Source of the DNA: Saturnia japonica
Taxonomy: Eukaryota > Arthropoda > Insecta > Lepidoptera > Saturniidae
NCBI GenBank assembly: GCA_033032175.1
Contig: CM065319.1
Location: 15,783,018 to 15,847,017 of the forward strand
Reading direction: 5' to 3'
Length of the DNA stretch: 64,000 bases
Positions 1 through 13,000 of this stretch are shown piece after piece. The notes under the pieces were generated by a model. That model made no database searches and was not told the origin of the DNA. It saw only the letters and a program-made list of their open reading frames with translations. A program made the position numbers and the translations under genes. Numbering within the stretch: the stretch's first letter is position 1; every line of letters starts with the position of its first letter.

Positions 1-1678
1 TTAAAAAACAGTATAGTAAATATATATATCTGTGCTTTTAAAGCATAATAAATCGAAAAATAATGGAATCTATATAACAGCTAAGGTTCAGACAGTCACT
101 GAAGGGGCAATGTACAAAGTTAATCACAATTAATAGCAAGTTCTATGAATATTATCGTGCTTACACTAAACTACAAAAATAGCCAAAAACTTATACGACT
201 AATGGCAAGAATGATGTGAGCTAGAAATAAACTCTACAGCACTTTTCTACGCTTAAGAGCTACTATAAAGAATACATATATTTTTATTTATTAAATTGGC
301 GAAATAAAAGAATAATTCCATTTTGCACAGTAGAATCCAAAACTACATTATTAAAATATTAAGAAACCGCTAAAATCATGTATCTATGTTGTTTTCTAGG
401 GTAATCTAACGTTTGGTTATTTGATTAGGTCGTTAAAATAATCATATTTTGCAGTAATACGAAATTCTGTTTTTTAAATTACCTGCGACACTGATGCATA
501 TAAACAGCGCATAGAAAATGCTGTGCTGCTATTGGGTAATCGATCCGATCCAAGACGCATAAACACTGGATGTTTAAGCGTCCAGAGTCCAGACTAGCTC
601 CAAATCAATATAGCACTTTGTATACCAGGTTCAATAATACATTTAAGAGGGTAGATTTTTTAAACACTTCATCTCAAAGACTCTGTAGTTTAGTTAGTGG
701 GGTTATTAATGAGTCGGCTTAATCCCAATCATAATTTACATACTTGAAGCTTGACTGCAAAAGAGTAGCAGAGAGGGCGGAAAAAGCAAAAATAGGTTGA
801 AGCCGTGTCTGTTACTAGTTTCAATATCTTGGTGGATCTCCATTTTTTTTTTTTTTGTTTAATTATTATGGAAATAATCTTCAGAGATCGAGTGTTCATA
901 CATATTACAAGACTTTAGTTCTGTATCTAACGCGGCAGCACGCTAACGCCGCTGATAAAAACTTTTTGGTATTAAAAAAAACTCCCAGCTCATCACTATC
1001 AGCTCATTTCGCGGTCGAGCCCGGCTTAAATCCGGTGGTGCGGTGGTGGTGCTTATTTCTTATCTTTTTGGTTTACTTAATTAATCTGTATTATTCTTGT
1101 ATCATGAGTTTTTGACATTGCCATTACTTACATTGCCCGTTTCTTGAATTTCTTTTTATTGGTACTATTTTTAAAGTGGGATATTATCTCTTTTTCTCCT
1201 ATGGTTTATTTAAATCCGTATTGATAGAGTTGTCATTCGTACCCAAAGTTCAATGGCATCGTCATAAAAGCACACATACAAAAAATAATTTACTTGCTGG
1301 TACTAAACCAGCAGTGGTAGTCAAAACTTCAGCAAAAGTGCCAATTATCTCACTTCCCCATGCATAAGTTATTGATACTAATGAGAGCATAGTCATTTTA
1401 ATATTAGCTACCATTTATCCACAATCACAACTAATTCTTAGTGAAAATGATGATAACACGCCAAAAGTAGACTTCTCAAGGGCTGATTCCGGAACAGGTA
1501 CCAGTAACAAACTTTTAGCATGAAACTGGTGACAAAACAGGCAAGTATTAGAGAATGCTCTACCCATGCGCTATGGTTTCAACACTATGATTTCGTGTAT
1601 CAAAAGCTTGGGTTCATTGTAACAATCACTTCAGTGATGGATCGCCGCGTCATTGGCGACGACTTCTTGCACAATTGT
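1..1678. other. Downstream flank of HPS4, no gene seen
   Basis: This AT-rich stretch lies beyond the likely polyadenylation signal of HPS4. Several short open frames occur on the plus strand (for example 855-1115 and 1520-1705), but none has a recognisable domain, splice-site support or protein-like composition. A T-run lies near 844-856. I see no gene here. Confidence 0.6.
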
Positions 1679-1684
1679 TTTATT
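1679..1684 (-). terminator. Candidate poly(A) signal of HPS4
   Basis: The hexamer AATAAA on the minus strand lies about 240 bases past the HPS4 stop codon and is the first canonical signal I found downstream. It would give a short 3-prime UTR. The sequence between, roughly 1740-1925, is noticeably more GC-rich than its surroundings. Confidence 0.45.
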
Positions 1685-1925
1685 CAAAGGAGCTCAGTTT
1701 GGTGATAGGCAAAAGCGAAATCAGAAGTATCAACAATTTTGTTTTGCAGCGAGAAGGTCGCGTCTCGCTGCGAGTCGTTGGCGTTGCCCTCGTTAATGTA
1801 ACTCGTCGCAACGCCGCGATTATAGCGCCGTGTTGACGTTTAAAGAGATATTATAGAATGAAGTGGCCGGACGATAATATCGCCACGATAAACTCGCTCC
1901 TGGAAGTGGCGCCTAAGTGGTTATT

Positions 1926-2094
1926 TTACAAGAGCAAAGTAGAGTGATCTCTGTGTAGCCGACGTCTGGCCCGCAGTGGAGCGGCGGCGAGTGCGTCTGA
2001 AGGTGCCGGAGGGCCGGGTAGCCGATGACCGTTCTCCTGGTAGTAGATTTGAGCTCCTCCGCAGCTTACACCCAGTACAACGCTCTCATCACTC
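1926..2094 (-). CDS. HPS4: HPS4 coding exon 10 (C terminus)
   Basis: The first base completes an arginine codon (AG plus G). The exon then encodes [20 protein letters not shown], matching the human segment with STAVYACCNPIQETYFQQ. A proline- and arginine-rich tail and a TAA stop at 1926-1928 follow. The acceptor is a weak pyrimidine tract ending TTTCTAG. The tail after the conserved strand shows no similarity I can recognise. Confidence 0.85.
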
Positions 2095-5000
2095 CTAGAA
2101 ATTTGTACAAGAATGACAATAAAAATCAAATTAAATATTGTGCACTAAATAAAAGACAATTTATAACCAAAAAGAAAACCAAGTTCAATGATTTCGAGGA
2201 AAATGGGTCCACCTTTGAGGCATCACCCCCTTTCCAACGAAAAAAGTCAGTTAAAAAACATAGTATGGTCAGTACAGTCTGAGAAAAAGATAAAAGATTA
2301 TGTGAACAGTAATTTATTCCTGCTATAACTGCAACCAAGCTGGAATTACTACCAACGGTCGGGGAGCGGATGACGAATTTGAAGGAGGTATTTTCGAAAT
2401 CATAAAAACGGCATATTTATCGATGTAGGTGGATCATGAGTCAGAAAGAGGGTTTCCAGTTATTTCACTAATGCGCAACTTAGGACATTTGCAAATAATT
2501 CACTTGAAACCTATTTTGAAGTTGAACCCTCTTCCTAAAACTCGATTCCAGCTTCGCCAACATCGATAAGCTATTTCTTTATAATTTTAATTGCCTAAAA
2601 TATTTTACATTCCCCAAATTCATCACCAGTTCTTGGACTATAAGCTACTGGCTGACCCCAATTGCGATATGTTAAAGAATAATTGTAAGGATTTTTCCAC
2701 GTTATATTTTCCCTTTGTAGTTAATTTTTTTACTTTGTTGTTTTACCTTAGTATGAATTCTGAAAGCTCAGGGTCCTCTGCAAACTCGTTGTGGATGAAC
2801 CCCATGGTGGCTATGTCGAGAGCCGCCCACGGACCCCCCTTCTTCACAGTACCCCAGTCTGGATCCAGTGTCAGATAGCTGTAATCGCTCACATCGGTAC
2901 CAGCGGCTAGTGGTTCTATGCATTTCTGCTCTATGGGTCCCAAAGCATTAAGAGAAGTCTCCCACTATGAAATGAAAACGTCAAGTTTAAGTAATATTGA
3001 TTTCCGCACAAATAAAAGAAAACTGATCATGGTGAATCAATTCGGGCGCTTAAATGGCTAATGCTGAGTAAATCATAAGAGATATAGCAAATTAATGTAC
3101 TACATAATCATAGGCATTAAAAAGACCTACAAAAAGTCCGGGAGAGTATACATCTATCTTCTAAGGTGCACCCACAATAAGCATTTTTGTCTTTAAAATA
3201 GCTGGAAGCGGGGGGCAATCGCGCGGGCATTCTGTACTCCACGTGAGCGAAGCTACGGGTACAACTAGTATAAAATAAAATTATGAGCTGTAAATGCGCC
3301 GTAAGTCTTCCAGAATTACCTGATATATGTGATGATGTAGCACCGCTGGGAAACGGTATAATGGTTTCTACCAAAGCTGTGCGAGTAGCTTATGCGGTAC
3401 AAAGATACCTAGCGGAGCTGTCAAACGGTGCACAACTGAGTGATGCCAGGATGTGTAGTGATCCAGTAGCTGTAGTTCCCTACACCGATTTGCACACACC
3501 TCTCGCATACATTCCTTGTTCGCGTCCCTCTCACACATTCCTCACTTTTTTGTATGTATGTGCAAATACCTTACTCCGCTAGTTTTGGCCCATTAGAGCT
3601 GCGCTAAGTGAGGCTAGGAAAATTAAGTAATCCTATTGGTGGAGTTTTCATCGTGCACTTCCTAGTTACCTCGCTCGCATCTCTAATGCTCCGAGGGCAC
3701 CTGCTAAATAGCATGAAATCGATGGCCCAACTTCTAAACTCATATGAAAAATGGTTTATTTAGGCCAAATTTAGTAAGAGGCAAACAGTAAAATATACTC
3801 ACGAGGTTGTTGATAGTCTCGACGTCATTCGCGGCGTCAGTGTCAAGCAGAGCAAGAAGTGCCATGTTGTGCAAACCACTGACAAACAGCGCACACTTCA
3901 CCGAGTGCTTGCTGTACTCTGGGAGGAGATCCAATTCCGCGTCAGAATCAGACTCGCTATCGGAGTCTTGACGTTGAGTTTTCGGCCTAAGGATGTTTTA
4001 GTGATAAGCTTTTTTTAGTCACTGTAGACTAATCTAGTAGTAACTAGAGTGGACGAATGGCCATATATCATCAAATTAAAAAAAAACGAAGTCCTAAATG
4101 TCACCAGTCAAATGCAATAGTCTCTTTAGTACTTTGGTTCAAGAAAATGACTGTATGAACAATTGTAAGTCGATGAAGAATAAAGCGTACAGTCACCAAT
4201 GATTTAAATTACGCTAGATGCGCTGTACCATACTGAATTGAATGCTCAACAAATTAATGGCGATTGTCCAAAACCAAAATAATTGCTTAGCGAGTAAGCG
4301 ACAAAAGAGAGTTTACAGTGCAACTTATGTGTTACATTAATTGTTATACTTGTTTTGAACTTGATTATCGTTAACTAACAAATTTATAGCGAGTAAAAAT
4401 ACAAAAACATTTTTGTATATTATCTGTCTCGTTTACTCATTTCAAGCAATTTTTTACCTAGATCTCACGATAATACTTCAACCAACCTTATCAACAATTT
4501 CAATTTCAAATTATCTAACATACATTGTACATTCTATGTACATTTGCTGTCCATTAAATACATGAGCTCAAAATGGAGGGAGTAATCGTATTTGCATTTA
4601 AATTAAAATCTCACATTAAACCACTTCAGTTTACTTAGGGTTCACTTTTGCCACATTTTACGTGAGTTCGGTAGTAAAATGCATGTTGACTTGGTATATG
4701 ACCTTTATAACTGTAGAGGAGGCGAATCTGTTAAAGACTATTGGTCAATTTGATGACAGGAAAAGAGATCCCACCATATCGTAAATCACACCAAAGGAAG
4801 AAAGGTATAATAAAAAAAAACTCAAGTAATTAATGGACGGCCCCTATCAATGTTATGTTGTTCTGTGATAACTGTGCAATGGGCAATATTCTCAAAAAAT
4901 TAATACGAGCATACCTATCAGGAAACGTGACTTGTCGATCGCCAGCCGGAGTCAGGAACTCTCTAAGCTCCAACGGAGTCATTACTCTACTGCTATACCC

Positions 5001-8000
5001 GCTCGACTTGTCAGAGAAAGCTAAATGGCTTAATTTCTCCATCAATGGCGTCAATTGCACTCCGGTCAACTTCTTTTTCAAGCTAGTTTCCGAATCCAAA
5101 CCTATCTGCGAATCGGAACTCTCCGACAATGATTTCAAAGGGAGGGACAGAGATTTTCGTCTAGATTGATCTATCGTCACAGTCTTTGTAGAGTCCTTTG
5201 AAATCTTTTTTGGAGTCCTTTGAGGCGATTTATTTAACTCCGAGTCGAAGTCTTCAAATTTGTCTTGTTCACACAGCTTCATGTTGAATGTGAACATATT
5301 AGCTTCCTTCGAGTCTTGTTTCATTCTCGAGTAGTGATGTTCCAGATATTGATTGAAGAGGGATTCGGATATAGCGACGCCATCGTTACGAAATACTGGA
5401 AAGAGGGGATCATTTATAGTCATTGTACTGTGACTTTTGTGTAGTTCGTGCTCCGGTGATGGTGACATGTCATCATTCAGGGGCACTTTCGATCTTCGAA
5501 GCTTAAATTTCGACGTAGCCCTATTGGTTATGTTTTTAAATGTCTCTTGTATGTCAGTGACGCTTGCTAACTTCCTCATCGGTTCTGGTTTGTTTATGTA
5601 GTGATCAGCTATGCAATTCATGTCTAAAACGATTTTGTTATCACGTTTCTCGTTTTCCAAATTGATTTTCGTACAGTTTTCGATATTTTTCAATACATCC
5701 GGTTCGCTGATAGGTTTCTCTTGGCTCTGTGTGTCCGGGTTTTGGCAAATGGACATTATGTTACCGTGGAGGCGTTTGTATTCGACCATAGGTGTGGAGC
5801 AGACGCTCGTCTGTCCCGTAAAAACCTTGTCGTCATTCTCTTTAGCTTCTTCCTCAAGTGACTTCTGGTTTTTGAAGCTCAGAGACAGCTTGTTCGGTCT
5901 TTGGCGCGGTTTGTTTGTGAACGGTACGACGTCGGGCATTGTCAACGGCTTGCGTTCTTTTTCGAAAGGGTGTTCTTCTTTGTTTGGTGGTGATATCATA
6001 GTATGGTCTTCTTCGGGCACCGCTGTAAATAGAAGTGACTTATCCCTCTTCATGCCAGTTTGCGGAAACTCGCGCTGTTTTTCTCTTTCAATTTCTTGAT
6101 TCTGTAATAAAATTTAATTAACATAGAATATATTCTTTATTTAAATTTTATCGCATATATTTGTGCAACTACCTATCAGTCACAACGAGTTATTTAACAT
6201 AATTCCCTTCACTATTTTATACACTTTACATGAATTCTTTATTTTACTTCCTGAGCTTAGCTTATCAATCTATATAAAAAAAAAATTATAGAGGTTTGCA
6301 GTTGTGCGCGCATCACATAAAAACTACTGGATTGATTTTGATCAATTTTCTTTTGTTTGACTCCTTAGATATTGGTCATTATATCTAAAATAAATATATA
6401 TCACGATAATATAAAGTTTTAATAATAAACTACGATTTTTATAAGCATTAAGCGTTCTTCTGTTGTCCAAACGAGCAGCGTTTCAGCAATACAAATATTA
6501 CAATACCAGTGGGGTTTACAATCCCACATTCCGCGTTACCGCACTCCAGCGGTTTCCCGCATGTCAAAAGACCCGCGGAATTCCTGCATTTGTGCGGTAA
6601 ATCCCGGACGGGGAATTTTGTCACTAATTACGTAGTAATATAGTATTACTACTAGTTACTATTAGTTCTAAAAAAATTTTTTAGATGTTATCTTTACTTA
6701 TTAATTATTATACTGTTATTTGGAGCCAGTGCTGATTATGTAAAATCCTCATAAAAACCTATGTTGAAAAAACCGTTTTTTTAGAATACCTTTTTGAACT
6801 TAGCAATCATCTCATCCCCATTCTGAGTGAATTGTTGAAGCTTTTCCACTTGCTTCTTCAGGCTGTCGTACATTTTCTTCCCCACGTACACAACAAGGAG
6901 TTGCGCTCCGAGCGGCAAGGGTGTTTCTGTCTCTAGGGACTCCGCCGGTGATTTTATACGGTAAGGATCGACCACTGTTAAATATGACGTCAGACCTGGA
7001 GGTAGCTGAGTCGATATGATTCTGCAAAGTGTTTTGATTTATTGAATACTTTTTAAATCCCAAGTGGTCAGATGATTAAAGATATTTGGGAAATGGAAAA
7101 AAAAACTTAACCACAAACATAAACGCAATTTTGAATAGACAAAAAAATACGGAGGTTATTAAATTCAAAAGTATTTTTTAAATAATTTATTTAGATGATT
7201 CTTTTTTCGTTGTAAAGAGGATACCGCAAGTGTGGTCCCCTTTTAATTTCACTGGCATTGGATCTTCAACTTCGAAGATACACTAGGGAACTCTTCAAAA
7301 TAATTAAAGTTGGTTCCTTTTTTCTCATACATTGTATTTTATTAAAGTCATGTTAAATCATTGCCATTCCCAGTCTTATGAACGGATTTTACAGAATTCC
7401 CGAATATTTATTAATTTTCATTTGCTGACTTTGAAGAATAACATCGTAGATAGATGACTTTCAGACAGTTATTTTACTTTTTGAATCTATTTTGGATTTT
7501 ATTACGGGTTACTATTAATCCAGAAAAAAAATGCACAATTACTTTCATTTTACATACAATAATACAATCTTTATTTCAAATACCTACATACTAAATCATA
7601 ACATAAGAGCCAATTTAATATTTCTTTCTACATAACTTTTGTGATGAGGTAACCTGAAATTTACTAACTACCTAAATTTTTACCAACTTTATATTTTTAT
7701 TACACAGCAAGTTTTATAATGATAATTCGTTGAACAGAGAATGCAGAAATACAGTTCTGAATGCAAAGCAATATAGAGAAATAACATTTAAAATTACTTG
7801 TTATTGTAAAGAATGACGCCACCCAATACTCCTTTACTTTTTCGGCAGTGTTCCAATATTTGCATCGACTCCATGTATATTGACGTAGCGCTCTGGAAAA
7901 CAAACATTGGGACACTGTAGATACCGAAAACATTTTTATACAAATTAAGCAATCACGTGACAGTGTTAGCATAATTCGGTTTAACTGAAAAAAAAAAACC

Positions 8001-10027
8001 ACTTATTCGAGGCTCTACAAATATATGACTTTGTGATTACTGTATCAAATAAAAAAAAAAATTAATCTTTACATGTAATAAATTTTACATGATGCTTATC
8101 CAAAAAGATACACAAGCAGTCTTTAAGAATGAAGAGCCACTATTGTATAATATGTTCTTATGCAGCACTCTTTGAGTACATACCTAACTATATTTTTTTC
8201 GACAAGACTTGAATCTCATTGTTCGGCTCCTTTTGACATCTTAATTTAATAATAGCTTTATGTATTATTATGTTACTTACTATTAAAAATACATAAACTA
8301 AAAGTGAAGTAAAACGTGAATCGAACTCGCAATAACCAATTCAGATATTCTGAGTACTCGATGTCAAGTGAACAGTCAACATTTTCATTAGTATTTTATT
8401 AATTAACTTCTTCTAAAAAATATATCTAAAATATAGGATTAAAAGTTATAAATATTTAATACCTAAATATTTGTTTAGGAAACGTATGCAAGATAATAAT
8501 TGTTGAAATTTAGTATGACATAAACGTAATATAAATAAACTATTTACGTTATCTAGAACCAAGTTGATTTGCTCTATATTTATTTCGTATTATACATAGT
8601 TAAATTATTATTATACAGCGTTATTTTTTATTATGAGTGAAACCGGCCGTGTGCTACTTCTGTACCTTAACTAGCAACATTTGTTCTACGACTTTACCAA
8701 ATTCCTAATACATAACTTAAAATAAATTATCAATGATTTTTTTTACTGTCTAAATTCTTTAAATTATACGACACAAGAAAGGTAACGCACACCGCACACC
8801 GCGCCCGCCCGCTAGTGAAGGTAGGTACTTAACCGTGCAATCCAGTGGCGCTACCGAGTTTGCATAGAGTTACATATATTAAATTAATTATAATTTTTTG
8901 TATGAAAAAATTGAAAAATGAATTTCGAAAAGTCGTAGAACAAAAGTTGTTGGTTTTAGTTTATGAAACCAGCCTCTGCCCGCTTTCATATATAATAAAC
9001 AATAACGTTGTATATATATATAGATTATGGGTATTATTTCACTTCTTAAACCTGAAAACTAATTAGTGTTCTCGAGTGTCTAAGTTAAAACTAATTCGTA
9101 TTTTAAAATTCAGAACGGTTTAATTTCTACTACAAAACAGCGGTATCGCGCTGCTGTTCTCCAATTTGAAAGGTGTCATTGGCAACACGCCTAAATATTG
9201 AGTTGTTTTATAATATTTACGAGTTGCAATTTACTTCTGACATAGGACGGAGTCTTCTTCGAGATTGGTCATAGTAAAGTCATGAATGCAGAAAAAAGGA
9301 CTACAACATACAGCCGGACAATGAGAACCAAAAAAAAATGTAGTTGAAAATAATCATAACATGACCATAAAATACGATCATGCTTGTATCCCCCAAGGGT
9401 TAGGCAGAGGTGTACATTAGTATACATACATTAGTACACCCATAGTTCGCCGAATATGTTTCTAGGTCCCATGTAATATGAGGCGAGTCTATTGCCATTA
9501 ATCGGGCACAAACCCAAACTCACGAGCTGTTACTGAGAATTTCATAAAAAAACCTAATATAATAAATTAATAACACTTTGCTCGCCCTAAAAAAATAATC
9601 TTTCTAATAATAAAATCAGTGAAATAATACTGATTTATATTTTTAATGTAATAAATAGGATCAAATATTTTGTGTCGTTCTTGTGAAACGAAACACCAAA
9701 AACAGCGCATGACGTCATAAATGTGTAAGAGAACGTTACCCAACTTGTGCGTTAAGCTGATATCTTATTTTCTTGTAATTTTCTGTGTTTATTCAGTACT
9801 GATCCCACGTATGACGTCATGCGCTCTGCAGAATCGTCTGCGCCGCGCAATTTAGAAAAATAAATGTTTTGACATTATTTTAAAGACTTATAATGCGCTA
9901 TTTATGTGAAATATTATATTCGTGCTATCTTTATAAATCCATAATGATTAATAATTTACGCTTTTTGAAAAGTAGTCTGGTTGCCAATTACCATTGTTAA
10001 AGTTTGCATATGTTGCCATTCCAAAAG

Positions 10028-10063
<36 letters not shown>

Positions 10064-13000
10064 CTGACTACACTGTTAGCCTTAGGGGCCCTATCGTCAA
10101 ACAGAGCCGCTGCGGCTTTTACAGCTTCACCGGACTTGGGGGCGAGCGCTTAGGGCACTCAGCCGCGAAAGTTTGTGACGACCCGCACGAGGGTGCCAGA
10201 GTGGCCGAACCTCGGCTCGGGCGGTCGTCGCGAATGCGAAAAAGTCGCGATCTAGCTAATTCCCTAATCTTATGAAAATTCGAGCTAACTAATATATACT
10301 CATATGCACGTTCCCTCCTCCTGGGAGGAAGGAGTGGACCATGCGTATGTGTATTTAATAATCGGAATGGTTTTTCTACACTAACTAGCGCAATAGTCTA
10401 ACTAGCGCAAAAAAAGAAAAAAAAAAGGTCCCTTACAGAACCTATGTACCTGTGTGGTGTGCACGTGTGTGTGTTCATACGTGTGTAATGTTGTGTGTGG
10501 GTAACTAAGTGTTGCACGTATAGTGTCACTTTGTATCGCGCGGGCGGCTGCCTGACCCAAGGGCTTCACACCGAGGAACGGACCTAGGCTTGGGTTGCCG
10601 CTAGAGAGGGTGGACGTGACGGGTGTGCGGGAGCGAAGTTGACTTCCAAAAGAATCTGCGAGAGGCCTTTTATACAAATTCTGAAATCCGAAACTATTGC
10701 TGTCTCTATCTGGAATAAATCAGATGACAATAAATTTAAAACATACCTTCGGAAGACTTAACATCGGAACCCGTTGGAAAATATGACAGCCATACTGCAA
10801 AACTGGCAGGTAGGTTTCGAAGATCTGATAAAGTTTCTCCGATAGTCGTTTCTGGTCGTCTATTTGCGCGGCGAGGGCTTGTAGGTCACCGTGGTACACT
10901 TTGATCATGGAAGTAAGCAGGTTCGCACGGTTTTTCAGCACCCAGTCTGGTATATTACGGTCGCTGCCTATGGCCTACGAAGATCAATGTTTTTAGAGCA
11001 ATAACTCAGTAGAAGGGCAACTTCTACTAAGGTTTAGCGTTAAGGTAAAGTTAAGGCTAATGTTCATTATTGCATTGTAAATTGTCACGTTCTTAATGTT
11101 GAACACCTGTCGAGTGGCTGACTACGGCATAACGTGTTTCAGGATTCATTCAAAGGTATGCTTAATGATTTAATGTTTGAACTACCTATGATACTTTACG
11201 GTTGACACAACGGTAATATTTGAATATGGTTATTGAGCAAATATGTTAGAACCTGTTTGCAAGGATGAACCAGAAAGGAAAACCAGTTCTTGCTATAGCT
11301 GTACATACATACATAAATCACTCCTATATCCCAACGAGGTAGGCAGAGACCACGTCCTTCCACCTGCTACGATCCTGGCATACCTCTTTCGCTTCTTCGA
11401 CATTCATTAATCTTTTCATGCATGCTCGTCGGTTTAGAGTACTCTTGACCTTACCTTTCTTCAGAACGTCTCCGATTTGATCGATAAATGTTCGTCTAGG
11501 CCTTCCTCTTCCAACGATTCCTTTCATACTCGCATCATAAATTTGTTTAGTCATTCTTCTTTCATTCATCCTCTCAACATGCCAAACCATCTAAGCATCC
11601 CTTTCTCAATTCGTGTGACTATATCTTCTTTCACACCACAAAGCTCTCTTATCACAGTATTTCTTATCCTGTCACTCAATTTCACTCCTAACATACCTCA
11701 TAGCTATAGCTGTGTTTCAATTTAAATAATGTAGTGAGCAAAAGAGATGAAGAGACGAGAGCTAGGTAGCGGATGGTAGTGTATTTTCAGATACTGCTTC
11801 TATAGACGTGGGTTCAAACCCTACAATAAGCCTTAAATTTTGATGAACGAAAACACGTGTGACGAAATCATAACATGGTGGTAGAGCAAACAAGGTACAA
11901 TCCTCAAGTTGAAAATCTGTTGCTAAACACCTGTAGGTATGTTCCGGAAGCGGAATTGAGAACCAGATTAAGGCTAAGCTTGTCATCATCTCCGGCTAAA
12001 TCGTAACTTGAATCAGGTGACACTTGTGGTCAAATGCTTAAAAACACATTTTAGTTATAGGAAGTATTCCAGTTTAGTCCACTGGGTTTCCAGAGCTCTT
12101 TGGGGTAGGGGGTGGTTCAAGATCAGCAATACGCTAGTGATATCTATGGTAGCCGTTCACCATCAGGCGGGCTGTATGCTTGTTTGCGACCTTAGTTGTA
12201 TAAAAAATCCAAGGAATCAAATCTTTCAACAAGGACAAAAATTCTGTCCTATTGTTTTTTTTAATGCTAGCTCCGAAAATTTACGCTACTGTCCTTATTG
12301 AAACGGACAATAATTATGTACAATTCAAACACAACAATGTAGGAAGCCAACGATTCAGTTGCAATTTTATAAATATGTAAAAGGAGAAAGAATTATATAA
12401 AAAAGGCTTTAACAAAATTAGATCAAGCTACGTCTAACACTGTATACACTAGAATTTGTCTATAAATAAAAACCATTTTGTTTTCTTTGCGTCTCGACGA
12501 GAGCTTATCCATAAATGGCAACCCTATACTAAATCGATGTGTTGGAGAGGCCACTTATAGGTGTACTAAAAACTATTAGCTACTTTCTTTACAAAAACAA
12601 CCACTTCAAGACAATCATTATTCGATACAATGAAGCTTGCCTATAGTTTCTTATCGATAAAACTCAAAGGAAAAATGTTTTCTGAAACCGTTGGAAGTGA
12701 TTTAGCAATAATGGGTTATGGATCTTCTCGAGGCCTAAACTGGATAAAGAATATAAATTGATTCTCAAGTAAATAATTATAGAAAAATTCCAGTAAACAG
12801 ATACACAAACATTAAAGTTAAGAAATACTACATGCTTACCAGTACATATCGGCCGTATTCCCTGATGATGAACTTGCCGCTTTGAAGCGTGATGGCCACT
12901 GGCTGGGACAGTAGAGATTTGACACAGTGCGCTGTTCCAACCACCTTGCAAATAAACAAATTATATGACATGTAACTTTGATAGTTCTCAAGTTTACACA

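Noticed and set aside
3283..3582. A 99-codon plus frame in HPS4 intron 8
   Set aside because: Exons 8 and 9 of HPS4 join directly in phase and by similarity, and the frame has no domain, so it is probably chance or repeat-derived.
4830..6053. A 407-codon minus frame taken as a stand-alone gene
   Set aside because: It is the inner part of HPS4 exon 7. The coding frame continues upstream of its ATG to the acceptor at 6101 and stops being coding at the donor at 4915; the last 28 codons are intron.
7700..8002. A 100-codon minus frame
   Set aside because: It overlaps HPS4 exon 5 in a different frame; only the exon frame resembles the family.
10402..10677. A 91-codon minus frame
   Set aside because: It spans (GT)-rich and other repeated sequence and has no recognisable domain.
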